Assembly: GCA_029339505.1 (NCBI GenBank)
Contig: JAQISU010001239.1
Span: forward strand, 6,528,501 to 6,592,500
Length of the DNA stretch: 64,000 nucleotides
Direction of reading: 5' to 3'
From: Unio delphinus
Lineage: Eukaryota; Mollusca; Bivalvia; Unionida; Unionidae
The notes below the pieces were generated by a model. The model was not told where the DNA came from. It saw only the letters and a list, made by a program, of their open reading frames with translations, and did no database searches. This document shows, piece after piece, positions 51,470 to 63,960 of this stretch. The position numbers and the translations under genes were made by a program. Position 1 is the first letter of the stretch; each line of letters starts with the position of its first letter.

Positions 51470-53000
51470 CAGGCCATCTTGACATGACCCATATTATTAA
51501 GTAGGTGGAGGTTCGTCTTGCAAATGTTTGTAAACTGGTCAATAAGATATAAAGTGATTTAATAAATTGGTCTTACTGCTACAGTTAAATATGATGGCAT
51601 CTTGGTTTGTACACTTTGAGAGCATCCATATTCTCCATGTCAAGCTGCATACAACACAGAACTATGAGATTCATGTTAGCGAGACTTTGGACCAGGTTAT
51701 GAAAAAAACATAGATTAGCCTGGAATATTTAACACAGCGAGCACCAATGCTTGACCCTGATGGTGATTCATCGCTCTCCTTACATTTTAACGTGACCGGA
51801 ACTACATTGAATTCTCTGGGGAAAGCAATTCTATTGATTGGGGGTTGATTATAAAAGATGTATTTAGGGGAAATTGGGCACAATGTGTGAATCATACATA
51901 TTCTGCAGGAAGTACTGAAAGCGGTACTACGGGAAACCGGGACACACTGCATGAATATCTCTTTGTAGTAGAGATTCAAAAGGTGTTCTTGTTGATCGTG
52001 GTAAGCAAGACGCACACCATGCAAACATACATGGTATAGGCCAGTTCAATATAGAATTTGCCATTGTCGCGAATTGTGCAATAGTGTTATTCCTAAATTA
52101 AGGGACTCTTTTATAATGTACGACGCTTGGCTTCCTCAGAATACAACTAAATTAGCTGAGGTGTGTTATAACTCCTAATTTTGGACTTGCATTTGCGATG
52201 TAAATATGCATCTGAAAGCGAAACTGATTTTCATCATACTCCGCTCGCTGGATAATGCAGTTGTTGAAACCAGCTTCAATGTGGTAGCTGTCGAAGAAAA
52301 TATCGGTCCTGCAGCGGACTGGTCGGCACGGGTAACTTTCGTCAGGGGATGTTTAACATTAAATACGACCTTGTCATCGAGGTCAATTACGACGATGCCT
52401 GGGCTGCGACTACAATCTAGTTCTTAACGCGATTTGCCGTCTTTGCCGTCTCAATCGTTTAGGGGAGCATGATACGTTGGACTTATGAATGCAGTGATTA
52501 TTTGTTCTTTGGACATTATCACTGTAACCTGTTTCGATACCATTTTATATTTTTTTTCATCTATCTTCTATCCGTCACTGGACAAAGTAGACGATGACCA
52601 ACATGTAACTTCAACCGTGTACGATGAATCATCGAATACCGTTTGCAATGAATGCTTGATGTCTTATAAACTTACCCAAAAAAGCAACGCGCAACAAATT
52701 CTTTTTTCTCCAAAGGTATTGTTGGCGATGCAGGTTTCATGGTTGTTGAAACATACGTCACTTTCGTGTTTTGTTCGAATTGACCGTTGAGGTATAGCCG
52801 TATGTTTTTTTTTCCTAGGCGATGTGAAGTGATTCGGGAGGTTAGAGAATGGTGAGAGGAGAAAGCAGCAAAAATTCGATGTTAGCTCATGGTCACACTA
52901 GCGTGTGTCACCACAAACGCTGGCGGTTAGAGAAAGCATTAACTGAACGTAATAACGTCTACAAGGACGTTCCTGGTGTCGTCTTCTACTCGATGGCCAG
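51470..53000. other. GC-richer island with broken reading-frame pieces of unknown origin
   Basis: Composition differs from the AT-rich flanks. Minus-strand pieces include 51,671-52,024 (117 codons) and about 52,430-52,190 (with IVVIDLDDKVVFNVKHPLTK). + strand pieces include 52,206-52,427 and 52,485-52,790. No domain was recognised. The style resembles the virus-like tract at 60.6-64 kb, but no shared sequence was found by eye. Confidence 0.3.
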
Positions 53001-53051
53001 TGAAACATTTTTATCATAAAAGGAGAAGAGTTGTAGTTGTAGTTGTTGTAT

Positions 53052-53294
53052 GGTTTAACGGTTTAATTTTGCAGCAGACAATAGGCTTTACATCGCGGCC
53101 AGTAATTATGGTGGAGGAGAAACCCGGGAAAACCGACGGAAAGAACCACTGACCCTCGAGAAGCTACTGGCAAGCTTTCTCACATAACCACATTAGCTGA
53201 ACCTGAGACTCGAATCCACGCAGACAGAGGTGAGATGGCAGCGTACGATCCGTAACGGAGAGCCTTTTAGACCACTCGGCCACTTTGGGCTCTA
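53052..53294 (-). mobile_element. tRNA-derived SINE (family 3)
   Basis: On the minus strand it starts GAGCCCAAAGTGGCCGAGTG, with box A (AGTGGCCGAGTGGTCTAAAAG) as in Leu/Ser-type tRNAs, and box B GGATTCGAGTCTC about 60 bases on. The body has CAGCTAATGTGGTTATGTGA, CGGTTTTCCCGGGTTTCTCC, and the end CAAAATTAAACCGTTAAACC. The long variable-arm spacing fits a tRNA with a long extra arm. Confidence 0.75.
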
Positions 53295-53299
53295 AATTG

Positions 53300-53869
53300 G
53301 GAAGAGACGTGTAGGTTTATTTTGCTCGTCTAGAATCAAGTTGTGATGGACGATGACGGTGTGTTTACCCGCTGTCTAAATCTTCAGGGCATGTGTAGTA
53401 TTAAACAACGGCGATGCATATACACGGATTGTTAACGGTGATAAATATATTTGCATTCGTAGCTGTCACGTTGTAAGGAACAATAACCACATAGCATCAT
53501 GTATATGCTAGACACTGCGAACCATGAGATGTCAAAACCAGTTGTGTAACATGGCAATAGGAACTAGTGACTGGCAACATCTTTTGTCAGAGCGCGATTG
53601 ACAGAAAGTGTTTAATTCCCGGTGTTGGCTTCTATTCAACATCAATTGGTGTCGTAAATCCATCGTTGATAAATGGCCGGGGAGGAGGCAATGTCTACTA
53701 ATTATTTAAACCATGCGTGAATCGACCTCCACTCAGAGTTAAATAAAATGTGGCCAATATTGGAATCGCATCCTTAAATGTAGTATCTTGAACGAAACAT
53801 CAGTAGTCGCTAAACCATCTTGCGGTAATGATTATCAAAGGAGCTTTAGATAGATTTGTGAATTTTTTC
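53300..53869. other. stretch between SINE 3 and the right duplication copy
   Basis: Moderate GC, with no recognised gene. It shows what lay next to the right copy: nothing here matches the left flank of the left copy. Confidence 0.5.
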
Positions 53870-56800
53870 TAAATCTGGTTAGTCTGAATAGTTTATTATC
53901 ATGTATCCCTAATATCCGTTAGGTCTGCCGCATTTCATCAGCCACGAACTATACGTTTTAAGATTTGACGCTGCCGAAAATAAACATAAATGCTAACATG
54001 TCATTACGATTATCGTGTTAAGATGAGAAGTGATAACAATATTATCAAAATGTACGGAATGGTTTTCTTGCTTCAGAACATTTCATGGAGCTACTACTGT
54101 AAGATCAGAATTCAATTTACAAGACGGCAGTCTTTGATGTCAAAATGACCTGTTTCCACAACCATCATGTAGCAAGCTCTATATTTTAAACTATTTTTTT
54201 GTTGTTGTAAAAACACTCTCTGAATTCATCCTAGCGGTCAGAATTTGAATTCGACGATTCGCAAAGTGGCTGCTATAGGTATATTTGGCAGTCAGTTTGG
54301 TGTCATTCACATTTATATTTATGGTATTTACATATTGCAGTAAACCTTACATTGAAATGATAAAGGCTATGTTTGGGAGAATTAGACAGATTAAGCAACT
54401 GAAAAGCACGGTTGGCATTTTGTGAGGAGAGGTCAGTACTGTTTTCAGTGAGAATAAATATCATCTCTTGAAAAGTGTTCTTCCACAAAACATGTATACA
54501 AAACGTTCAATCCATAGTAGTAATAACTTGGCTTTTAAGTTGGAGTCTGTTGATGAAATGTTACACGTCCCATCTGCATCATGTTTATTTAGAATCAACT
54601 AGCTATGAAGATACTGCATACGATGATACGTATATCAGAGAAAATCAAATGTAGATGGAAGAATATCTATTGGTATTGAATCCTAATAATAGTGTCGCTG
54701 TAATTTCTTTTATACTTGCATGTCAAATAAAAGCTGGGTGTCAATTGTGACTGTTGTTTTCCTATTTGTGTGAAATTCAAAACACCATCACATATGGGTT
54801 TAAAAAGCATTAACACATGTTCAGCTTCAAGGAATAACCAGGTACGACGAAAAGTGTTGATTCTTTGTCTGTCTTGCCAAATTGCAACGAAAGTGTATTT
54901 TAATCTATATAAAGACCATTATAAAACAATCCGTAACTTCCATTCTTAACATATAACATCACCCTGTTCCTTACCTTCTGAGGGTTAAAATGCAAGCAAT
55001 TAAATCATGGTCAGGAGATAAAAGGAATGTCCTAATGACCGAGAAATGACTTTCCACGAAGGCTAAATTTAGTGATGAGTGGTAGATACGGTTAAGGACA
55101 ATCAATTTACAGGAATTCGAAACTTCCTCATTCTGGAATGAAAAAAAAACTGATAATGTAACAGCGTATGGCGTAAATTAAAAACAAAACAAAGCTTTGC
55201 ATAATGCCTATTAGTATCGATAGGTCCAAGTTACAGTAAACTGTTATAACTTGAGCAAGTAAACAGATTATAGCGAACCTTTAGCGGGGGACATAATTAG
55301 TTAAGAGAAAAGTACAAAATACTGCATATTGAAACTGAATGAAACCCTTATGACATTTGAATGGACGGTAATTATGAATTAAACCATATCCTGACTTTTG
55401 CAAGGTTAAATGTTTGTAGTCTATTCGTGCGAGAGGGATCAAATTACCATCAAGTTCTAGTCATGTATATTGTTCATGATATTTAGAATATGCAAGAGTA
55501 AATAATACGTTTAACGTTATCATGTTCATCCTTTATATGTAATATTATATATCTAAAACTTTCAAACGATTTCTTAAATGCGTCATATCAGTTCTTCAAA
55601 CTGTGGATTATATAAAATAAGCAAAGATTCCTTTAAGACTAGGATTAGCTTTTCCAGGGAGATTCAAACATACCGGTTTTATGAGGTAACTTTTTCAGCG
55701 ATATGTACCATTACTTTTCAGAGTACGTATTCTTTGGTAGTTACCGTCAGTAACAAATGTGCGGAAATTCCTGAATAATCATTTTACGAATTTAATGAAA
55801 GTAACAGTATGTTTCAGATTTGATGTCAAAATATTTCTCTATAAATTCTGTTTGATATAACAGTTGTATTTGTCACAAACTAATTCAGAATTGTATAAAT
55901 ATAATTATTCGTATGGACCTTTAGTCACATGTTTGACACGTGCCACGTACGCCAACGTGGTGGACGAATGCGATGTTGCAAAAGACCACATCCTACTTTC
56001 GGAATAAATTTGGATCAGACAATTTATGTTTTTAGAGATTTGATAGCATATGGTAATGTACTATGTACATGTATTCCATTCTAAAAATGCAAAGCATTCT
56101 TAGATTTTCACGACAGCAGTTATTTTGTGTTGGAATGTTACATGATTTCAAAATCTCTTAAATATTGTCTAGATTCGGGAGTAAGTGTTTATCATACTTA
56201 CAGGTCATCACTGATAAATATCTCGCACGGGTGTTGACATGACACTTTACATTGCACTGCTTTTTATATCAATAATGCAGCTAGTATAGTGTGGCTTCAG
56301 TGCTAGTACTTCCTAGTTGTATCCACAAGCTAAAATATGTCAGAACCATGTCGTTCACAGGGTGTCAGTTATAGAATAAACTTTATTGTCACACTTCAGT
56401 TACAATATTTAGACTTCAGCTGATGCAGGAATCAACATGTATATCGCAAATTAAATTGCATGTAATGTGCTGGCCATTTATTTGGAAAGAATATGTTGCT
56501 TTTTTTCTTTGGGTCGATTTATTTTTAAATGTTATTTAATCTGAAGTTTAATGTTATGTTTCAAGCGAAACACTGCATTTGGTTGGTATACATCAGAGTA
56601 AGACATTTTTCACAGGAATTGAAAGACGGATATTTTAAAATAAAATGTCACAGGCTCCAGCCCCAAGACATAAAGCATAGTTGTTATACTGTTAAGTATC
56701 GCTGTATATCCAGAGATACCGCGAATAAATTTTCCCTGGTTTCGGACTCTATAAAATATCACGACAAACCAAATCAATAATTAAGACCATTCTATCCATA

Positions 56801-57785
56801 CCTCGTACCATTACAGTCATCATAAATACATCGCAAATAGGTTCCCAATTTTGTTCAAGTTTAAAAAAATACCACTCACGGCTTCTATTTAAACAAAACA
56901 TTTCCCTAATGACTGTGAAATGACTTTGCACGAAAGCTAAATTTAACTACTGCTGGTACTTACGTAGAAGGCAAATCAATTTACAGGAATAACAAAATTA
57001 CTAGAGTCCCGGATTTAAAAAAATAATCCGGATCAATATTTAACTTGGACACATACAAATTGTTTACGTACTGCCTCATATTATCCATATTTTGAATGTA
57101 CAGTAAATTTATATCACGTGAGCGCGTAACTAAATACTTTAGTACCCTTCGAAGGACAATAATGGTTTAAGATAACGGTACAAACAATATCAAGTGAAAG
57201 ATTAAAACTGATTTAGAAAATCTACGAGATTGTAATGGCAGAGCAAGATGATTTGAAACCTTTTGGAAGGTCAAATGATCGTAATATATACGTGTGTAAA
57301 CGGGCAAATATAATACAAATGATAGGAAGTGTTACAATAATCTACAGATAGTATGTACTCGTACATCTTTAAAGTTAGCCAACCACTATTTTTTTTTTAA
57401 CTTCCTATTGAGTATTGAGTATATAACCACATACCTATTACTGTAATTTAAAGATCAAAACTATGGTGCAGCCTGTTAGATATCACTCACTGTGTGTATC
57501 TTACCACTCACAAATGTACATAATACATACATGTACTCATTTCAGGACAACCACTTCACATAATACGTTTATTATTCCCTACCAATAGACCAATAGACCA
57601 CAAAGGGTATCCCATCAGACCTATGTCGAAATACAACCCCAATGACGTATGGCTCAATACTTAACTATCCAGTAAGAAAATTACTCCAAACTGTAAACAG
57701 GTTCAAAGTCAAGGCTGGGTTTATAACCTAATAAACAAAACCTATTCACAGCTCTCTCTAAACCTGCAATCGTCAATCATGGGCA

Positions 57786-57816
<31 letters not shown>

Positions 57817-59208
57817 CATACATACATACATACATACATACATACATACATAGCAGAGTTTGCTCTCTCTCCTAATGACATTTAAGCCTATGCAGTGTAA
57901 ACTTCTAATCACTATCTTGACTATAGTCAGACACATTCTCACATACTGTTGATAAACGAAAGAGTACATCCTCATTGCTGTTTTAATATAATACAACCCA
58001 TTCCTAGATTAATAGACTTCATATCACAGTTAAACAAATAGAACAAATGCAGTCATAACTTATACTATCTATTGTTAACTACCAATGAAGGTATCAGTTA
58101 AAACAAAATAATGCTTTAGTCCGAGAGTCAAAAATCACTTTGTAATTCCAATGAATTCTTTAAATAAATAAATACTTAATTTATAACTGAACACAACTAA
58201 ATGATAGATTCAGATAGGCACCTGTCATAATAAGGATAAATAATGTTGATGTAAACAACCTAATATACAGACTCCTGATTTATGACAATGGAAATTTCCA
58301 GCAAATTTGTAATCAAGGTCATGTATATTTGCTAAAGTTTTAACTAAGTATTTGGCGCCTATCAGGTAGACCATTGTGTTTCCAAGGGTATAATAATGTC
58401 TTGATTTCAAATGCAAGTAAACAGGTTTAGAAACATCATATTAAAGTATTAATCAACAATCATGGACAATAATTAGCTATGTAACATTTTTCTTAGAAAA
58501 ATAATGATATCATCTTTCTAACAGTAGTGATAACTAACAGGCAGGTCTCTCTTCCCTTCCATCTCTCTTACTCTCTGTCTGTCTGTCTGTCTCTGTCTCT
58601 CTCACTCTCTCTACCAACACAATGTTTCCAGTTGAAACTATGATTATCAATTTTGAAAATTATGGAATATAATTTGTCATTTGTATTGTCATCAACTCAC
58701 CTATCTAACCGAACACATTGTTTAAATAAGATCAGTAAAACATAAAGATGTAATATTTAAATCGGAAAAGAAGGTGATTGTGCCTAAATTGCTCTTACAA
58801 TCGAAATTTATCTTAATCAATGAAAGAATGATTTTAGGACAGACCTTATTACAATTTAAAGTATTTCACGAAATTTTACCGGAGCCGAAGAGAGGATAGG
58901 AACCTATGCCTTACTTCTTATACAGACGTATAAATCTACTAGGGTCAATTGATGCATTTTATGATGACCTATAATTGCTACGTTACTTCTCTTTTATCCA
59001 CTTCAGCGTCCACATTTCAGAAAAAAAATTATTGTGTGTTTTTGAGATCCTAGATTTCGCTATATGTCGTGGAACCTTTGTGATCATTTAACATTTTTAC
59101 GACAAATCTATAATACCTGAAATGTGATGTCTTATTCTTCTTGCACTTGCCGATAAATAACAAGTGAATTAAAATAACTAATAACGTTTGTTTATCCTGC
59201 ATGTTGCT
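53870..59208 (+). repeat. 5.3-kb direct duplication, right copy
   Basis: It matches 11,411-16,950 from TAAATCTGG to ATGTTGCT. It lacks the (TA)n insert of the left copy and has one unit where the left has a tandem doubling, but has a longer (CATA)n. Its short ORFs are drifting versions of those in the left copy. The two copies are about 42.4 kb apart. Confidence 0.9.
57786..57851 (+). repeat. (CATA)n microsatellite, right copy
   Basis: About 16 units, against about 10-11 at the matching site of the left copy. Confidence 0.95.
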
Positions 59209-59571
59209 GTAACTATTCTTTTTCATAAAAGCTATATTTTTTCTTTTGAATGATTCCATTTATCAAGTACGCACAGGTAAACAAGGAGCTGAATTTCTTG
59301 CTGGGCAAACTTTATAAGTCTACCAGTTCATTCAATCTACATATGCCGTGTGTGGAAGATAAAAGTTAGTTACTACTTTAGACGTCAGGAGAAACGATTT
59401 TTTGTCAGTACAGTGGACTTTATGTTTAGCTATAAACTCAATATTGACCAAACTGTATGTGTGTAAGTAACATCTACTTGTTGCCGAATAGTAGACTGAC
59501 CAGTAAATATTCTTCTGCTTGATAAAGCGGCAGGTTTTTTATTTATTTGCATCACGAAATAGATGATTTCA

Positions 59572-59573
<2 letters not shown>

Positions 59574-59644
<71 letters not shown>
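59574..59644. repeat. (TA)n microsatellite
   Basis: About 70 bases of TA, directly ahead of the RTE-like LINE 5' fragment. Confidence 0.95.
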
Positions 59645-59647
<3 letters not shown>

Positions 59648-59649
59648 CG

Positions 59650-60570
59650 CAAAGATGACGACGAGGCACATATAACGTCCTGGTCATCCTATGTACTTAA
59701 CTCTGTCTCCGGCCATCACGATATTGTCGTGCTGCTGCACCCAGATGGTTTTGGGCGAAAGAGTGAGGGCGACGAACTGCGTAACTCTTCCTCACTTAAA
59801 GCAAAGTCACGGCTCGAGACTTTCTTGACATCCACTCGTTCCATTTTATCACCCACTAAACTCCTGTGGCAACAGGTAAGCAACGAAGCGGTAAGTCTGG
59901 GTACACTGGTGGCTTAGAGCAGTGTTGTCTGGCAGCCCCCTAAGCGAATGAAAAGCTAAGTTCAGGAATGTTCTGCTCACCTCACTGGCATGAGGAGCTG
60001 TTAGAAACGGTGCCCTAACCATTGCCTGTTTTAAACTTTCTTAGCTTGCATACCGCAGCTAGCGGTAAACCTACTCAGCGGTCAAAATACAAAAAGAAAA
60101 TGCGGATTGTTCCCCTCACACTTGGTACGTGGAGTGTGCGCACCTAAATGAACAGAGACGATTCGAAAAGAGCACAGAGGACAACCGCCATAATAGAAAA
60201 AGGAATTCGCCAAATGCAACGTGCACATTACTGCCTTGAGCAAGAGATGCCTTGCAGGAGAAGCCGAACTCTGTTAAAGAGGCTCTAGGTACACTTTCTT
60301 TTGGAGCGGCCGAGGACGTGAAGAGCAGCATGAGACTGGTGGCGGCTATGTAGTGACGACAGCACTGATTGCCAAGGGAGTAAACGACTGACTCATGACC
60401 ATGACCCCAACTCTTTCTGAAAGAAACACCTTGCCTCCAACCATTTCTATGCTCCAACCATGACCAACCTTGATGAAAAGAAGGTCAAGTTATATGAGGA
60501 TCTTCACTCTATCATTGCAGCCGTTCCAACTGCAGATATGATCGTCATTCCGTCATCTTTTTTTTATCGA
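59650..60570 (+). mobile_element. 5' region and endonuclease fragment of a second RTE-like LINE
   Basis: From 60,110 the frame reads RIVPLTLGTWSVRT, a stop, then RDDSKRAQRTTAIIEKGI. Later APTMTNLDEKKVKLYEDLHS and IIAAVPTADM follow (60,450-60,545). These are endonuclease motifs of the same clade as the LINE at 17-19.9 kb, though a different family. The middle is scrambled by frameshifts. Reverse transcriptase is absent, so the copy has lost its 3' part, opposite to the usual 5' truncation. GC-richer sequence from 59,650 to 60,100 is probably its 5' UTR; the ORF at 59,729-59,917 has no known domain. The fragment ends beside the PLA2-like pseudogene. Confidence 0.65.
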
Positions 60571-60584
60571 TTTAAATGTGTGAA

Positions 60585-60867
60585 TCAACTTGACGTCCGC
60601 GATATGTAGCTGTTTTTATACGCGACATCATGAGTACGGCACACCTAATCAATCGCATTTACCGGAGATTCGGCTGGTTATGGTTCAATATTTTAAACAA
60701 TTTTAATATCAAGTTTGGCTCGCGGACCACAGTAATTATACTTCGGATGATGTTTTCCGTTACTTACTTACCCATGGCGCACCTGGTAATTTTCCGAGTA
60801 TCTCAGCAATATCGCCGCCGGCAAAGATCGCATTGCTGATCACAAAACGTATATTTTTATTCCGCAT
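60585..60867 (-). pseudogene. phospholipase A2-like protein of a Polinton/adintovirus-type element (broken)
   Basis: From an ATG at 60,867 the first frame reads MRNKNIRFVISNAIFAGGDI and ends in KLPGAPWVS. After a frameshift near 60,765 the second frame has KYNYCGPRAKLD (calcium-loop-like), then PVNAID, stop, VCRTHDVAYKNS, with the HDxAY catalytic pair. Three in-frame stops and the frameshift make it inactive. Parvovirus VP1 and many Polinton/adintovirus genomes have such PLA2-like domains, which help particles leave membranes. The hydrophobic GG-containing leader before YCGP fits the element type better than a secreted animal PLA2: there is no signal peptide or cysteine pattern. It is cut off where the LINE fragment begins. 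Confidence 0.65.
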
Positions 60868-60869
60868 CT

Positions 60870-62065
60870 CAGACACTTACCTGTGAACGCCTGGTCACTA
60901 TCTTTCAATGCAGCTGTGCTTAACCTGGTTTAATGCGTCAAACACAATATAAACCCATGACTATTAATAATACTATATTTTTACAACACGAACGTGATTG
61001 AAATTCCAGCGAAATGCGACCAGTGCTATGAAACCCCATTCAAGCCATTATAGTCAGTCCATCCTGATCTGGTAAATCTGATAATGAGGTGGCTCAAACC
61101 GGATAAAGTTTATTTATTATCGCCATCTGTTGATGGCTAGCCATGTTATTATGTTCTTAAAATTTCACTGAATAGGCAGCGGGTTTAAACGAACTATAAT
61201 ATTATTGAAATTGTAACTGATATCGATTATGCGCAGTCCGCCGAGGATCTTAACGGGGATGTAATACTCTATTGGTTTACGATGACGTGATGTTAGACAA
61301 AGAAATTAATCCAGACATAACATGTTTTACAAGGCAGACATAAAAACACAAATGTTATATAATTTACACAGTATTTGGTTCTTTGCAACGGCGTTGAAAC
61401 AAATACGCTAAGAAATATACATAAGATTGGTGTTCCTTAGACACGGACATAAATACGTTTGAACTTTAGTTGCATATGCTCAGAAATCGACTGGATTCAT
61501 CACAATAAGTTCCAAGAGCACACTATCAGATTGAATTTGATATAATCTTTTAATAAAGAAATATACTTACTGTATCATAAACCATGAAAATATTAACGAG
61601 ATTATCTCTGAGATCGAGCAATTATAAGATGGTCTTGCGGTTCATCTTGATGCTGACAAAAACATGAACGTTGATTTTGAAATGATAAATCAGCGACCTG
61701 AAGTGGGCAGATATACACAAACGGCAGGATATAGATTTATCAAATAACTTCATTACGAAATGTTTTCATTGGCAGATTTTCACGAATAACATTAGATAGC
61801 TACGTTTGTTCCACTGACAATCACCATTGAGAAAATACGATCAGAGTTGTCTCGGCAATATGAGACTAGAGTGGCTGTAAGCGCTCGTGCGAGACAGCTA
61901 AAACGAAGCTTGTGCTGTATTCCGCTAGAATTCACGAGTAAACGGAATAGCGAAGTAACCAATACCACAACGTATTGACCTCTAAAAAGGTATGTTTTTT
62001 GTATTAGCAAAGAAAAACTTTTCTCGTGGCAGAATGCACTCTTTCCCGGTCTTTATCATGTATAG
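60870..62065. other. region between the PLA2-like and penton-like pseudogenes
   Basis: Mostly AT-rich. A minus ORF at 61,792-62,010 (72 residues) and a + ORF at 62,026-62,229 (antisense shadow) have no recognised domain. Confidence 0.4.
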
Positions 62066-62069
62066 ACGT

Positions 62070-62537
62070 TTATTGTCTATCACTCCTATACAAACTAACA
62101 GGCAATTCTTTACCACTTGTGTCCAATAAATTACTGTCTTCGTTGAATAGACAAAAACTCATTCGTGTCAGCGATGGATTATGTCGTCGTAAAAAAACAG
62201 GAGTAACGGGAACCAACACAATTAAATGACCCAGTGGGACCGCTGAACAAACACTGTAAAGAACATATCACTGCTGGGTCTGCCCGTGAGATTCTTCCCT
62301 AGACGTGGTATAGCTACCGTCGACTGCGTCACAGACTAGATTTACATAAATCGTCGACGTGACATTGACAATATTGTACGATACATCACAACCACCATTT
62401 GCTGGATTGTTGTTTTGAGAGAAAATGTCTCGAGGGCCTGTTATGTTCTCCCATGCGGCCAATATCTTTAGAAAATATTTTCCAATTATGACATCGAGAA
62501 CGTGTTGTATATTGCGGTGTTTGCACGACGAATTCAA
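62070..62537 (-). pseudogene. possible penton-like minor capsid protein, C-terminal part (broken)
   Basis: One frame runs about 155 codons from 62,537 to TAA at 62,070, with a single internal TGA at 62,268. It includes ENITGPRDIF, NIVNVTSTIYVNLVCDAV, HLIVLVPVTPVF and ends MSFCLFNEDSNLLDTSGKEL, PVSLYRSD. The order of features (beta strand ending in VxCD, a proline-rich turn, then an xxNEDSNxLD turn and a final beta strand) is like the end of the penton-type protein of Polintons and adintoviruses. The match is by pattern only. It lies 1.2 kb upstream of the PLA2-like pseudogene on the same strand, which supports the assignment. Confidence 0.4.
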
Positions 62538-62800
62538 GACACAATCAATCCGTCGCTGCGGTTCATGTTTTGTGTTCTGTATCCATTATAAATGTTTCTT
62601 CAGAATTTTGATTTAACACGACTGTCATTGGCCTTTTGAAATAGTGCTACAGTGTTTTGCGCTTATGATAGCTTTTCTAACATGTATACAGTGTCCGAAG
62701 ATATATGACAGTGATATCACACATGAAAATCCATCAGCGTTAAACTGAGATTGTCGTGCTCAGAATCCCATTACGAATTCTGGATTAAGACTTTGCAGAA

Positions 62801-63094
62801 TCACACAATCGACCCTGGTTGGAGTATCATTGCAACTGGTTGTGGATCAACAGTGCATGCCTGTGTTAACTGTACCGTGAGATACTGCTTATAATCGGGG
62901 TTTTCAGGAATGTCCTTCGCGAACATCATGGACTGTGTCGGACCGATATCAGTCATCGCTGTTTCGGACCAGTCTGATGATTGTTGTAGAAACATTAAGG
63001 CAGGCATCAATGATATATCTGGCACTGTTAAACAACGATATGGCACCATTGTTATCGAATCCACATTGATCATTTGCAGCGTATACGGAAACAT
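62801..63094 (-). pseudogene. unidentified 97-codon frame in the virus-like tract
   Basis: It includes SLMPALMFLQQSSDWSET and KDIPENPDYKQYLTVQLTQA. No domain was recognised. Another minus frame overlapping it (SVYAANDQCGFDNNGAIS, FNSARYIIDACLNV) is also open for about 50 codons, so the true frame is not certain. It may be part of the same capsid gene as the downstream piece. Confidence 0.3.
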
Positions 63095-63194
63095 TTCTCA
63101 CAAGTTTACCCTAAAGTTCAATAAATGCCTAGGCGGGTAGACAATTATGTGTTCTATCTTAGACTTTTAGATTGATTCGTCCACTTTGGTTTAG

Positions 63195-63310
63195 TTTTCG
63201 TGCTTCATAAGAATAATATTGATAATCACGCACAAACTCATCGTTGCGTACTAGTGCATCCATGTCAAATGCACAGTTTGACACGCGCTTAAACATGTTT
63301 TATTATATTC
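63195..63310 (-). pseudogene. short coding-like piece in the virus-like tract
   Basis: The frame reads MFKRVSNCAFDMDALVRNDE then FVRDYQYYSYEARKLNQSGR. It is too short and unfamiliar to name. Composition and strand agree with its neighbours. Confidence 0.25.
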
Positions 63311-63399
63311 GTTGTTGTCTAAAACGATGCTCTAACACCAACCAATAAGTGGTTGATCACCGACGAAAAATGGCCAGACCACTTGCCGCTATTAGGTTT

Positions 63400-63960
63400 G
63401 TGGTTGTATTTCTTCCATCTCGGGTACGTAATGGTTTGTCAAAAAGGTCCTGCATCTAATTCTTTCAATCACGCATTTGCGCCTTGATTTATTATGTTAC
63501 TGACTTTTGCAAGAATCATTCAAGTGCAGGTTAGTTTTACCGGCTGTGGTCTTTGTCGTACTAATCGTGCGTGTTTGTCTTTGATTGCCGAGAATGCTTT
63601 ACCTGCATGATCACCGAACAGCTTCGATGTCTTATGATGCCTAGTCTTTATGCAATCTGGATTGCTTTAAAAGCAATCTTTCTGAACAAACTTTGAATAA
63701 AATAGTCGAGTCTATCTCCATAGATCTCCTTATTAAAAGCAAATAGTGAATTTATCACCCTGACGTTTTTAGGCCCACTTTGGGCATTGTGTATAGCAAT
63801 GTTATTTCGCTGTCGTCGATTTAATTGATCAATCACTGTTGTTAACGTCTGTAAATGCATCAAGTAGTGCACGATAGACGCTACTGTCCATGACGCCACC
63901 GGTAAAGAAACGCTGAAAAAAAATAGAAGCTGGTTAATTGATGACTTCGTGGGAATTGTT
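63400..63960 (-). pseudogene. broken coding-like tract at the right edge
   Basis: Pieces in different minus frames follow each other: RRFFTGGVMDSSVYRALLDA (about 63,925), then VIDQLNRRQRNNIAIHNAQS and SLFAFNKEIYGDRLDYFIQS (63,840-63,680), then KLFGDHAGKAFSAIKDKHAR (about 63,620) and AGPFDKPLRTRDGRN (about 63,450). This looks like one or two former genes with several frameshifts. I cannot assign a family; a Polinton/adintovirus gene is the leading guess from context. An acceptor-like T-run and CAG near 63,915 might also suggest an exon. Confidence 0.3.
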
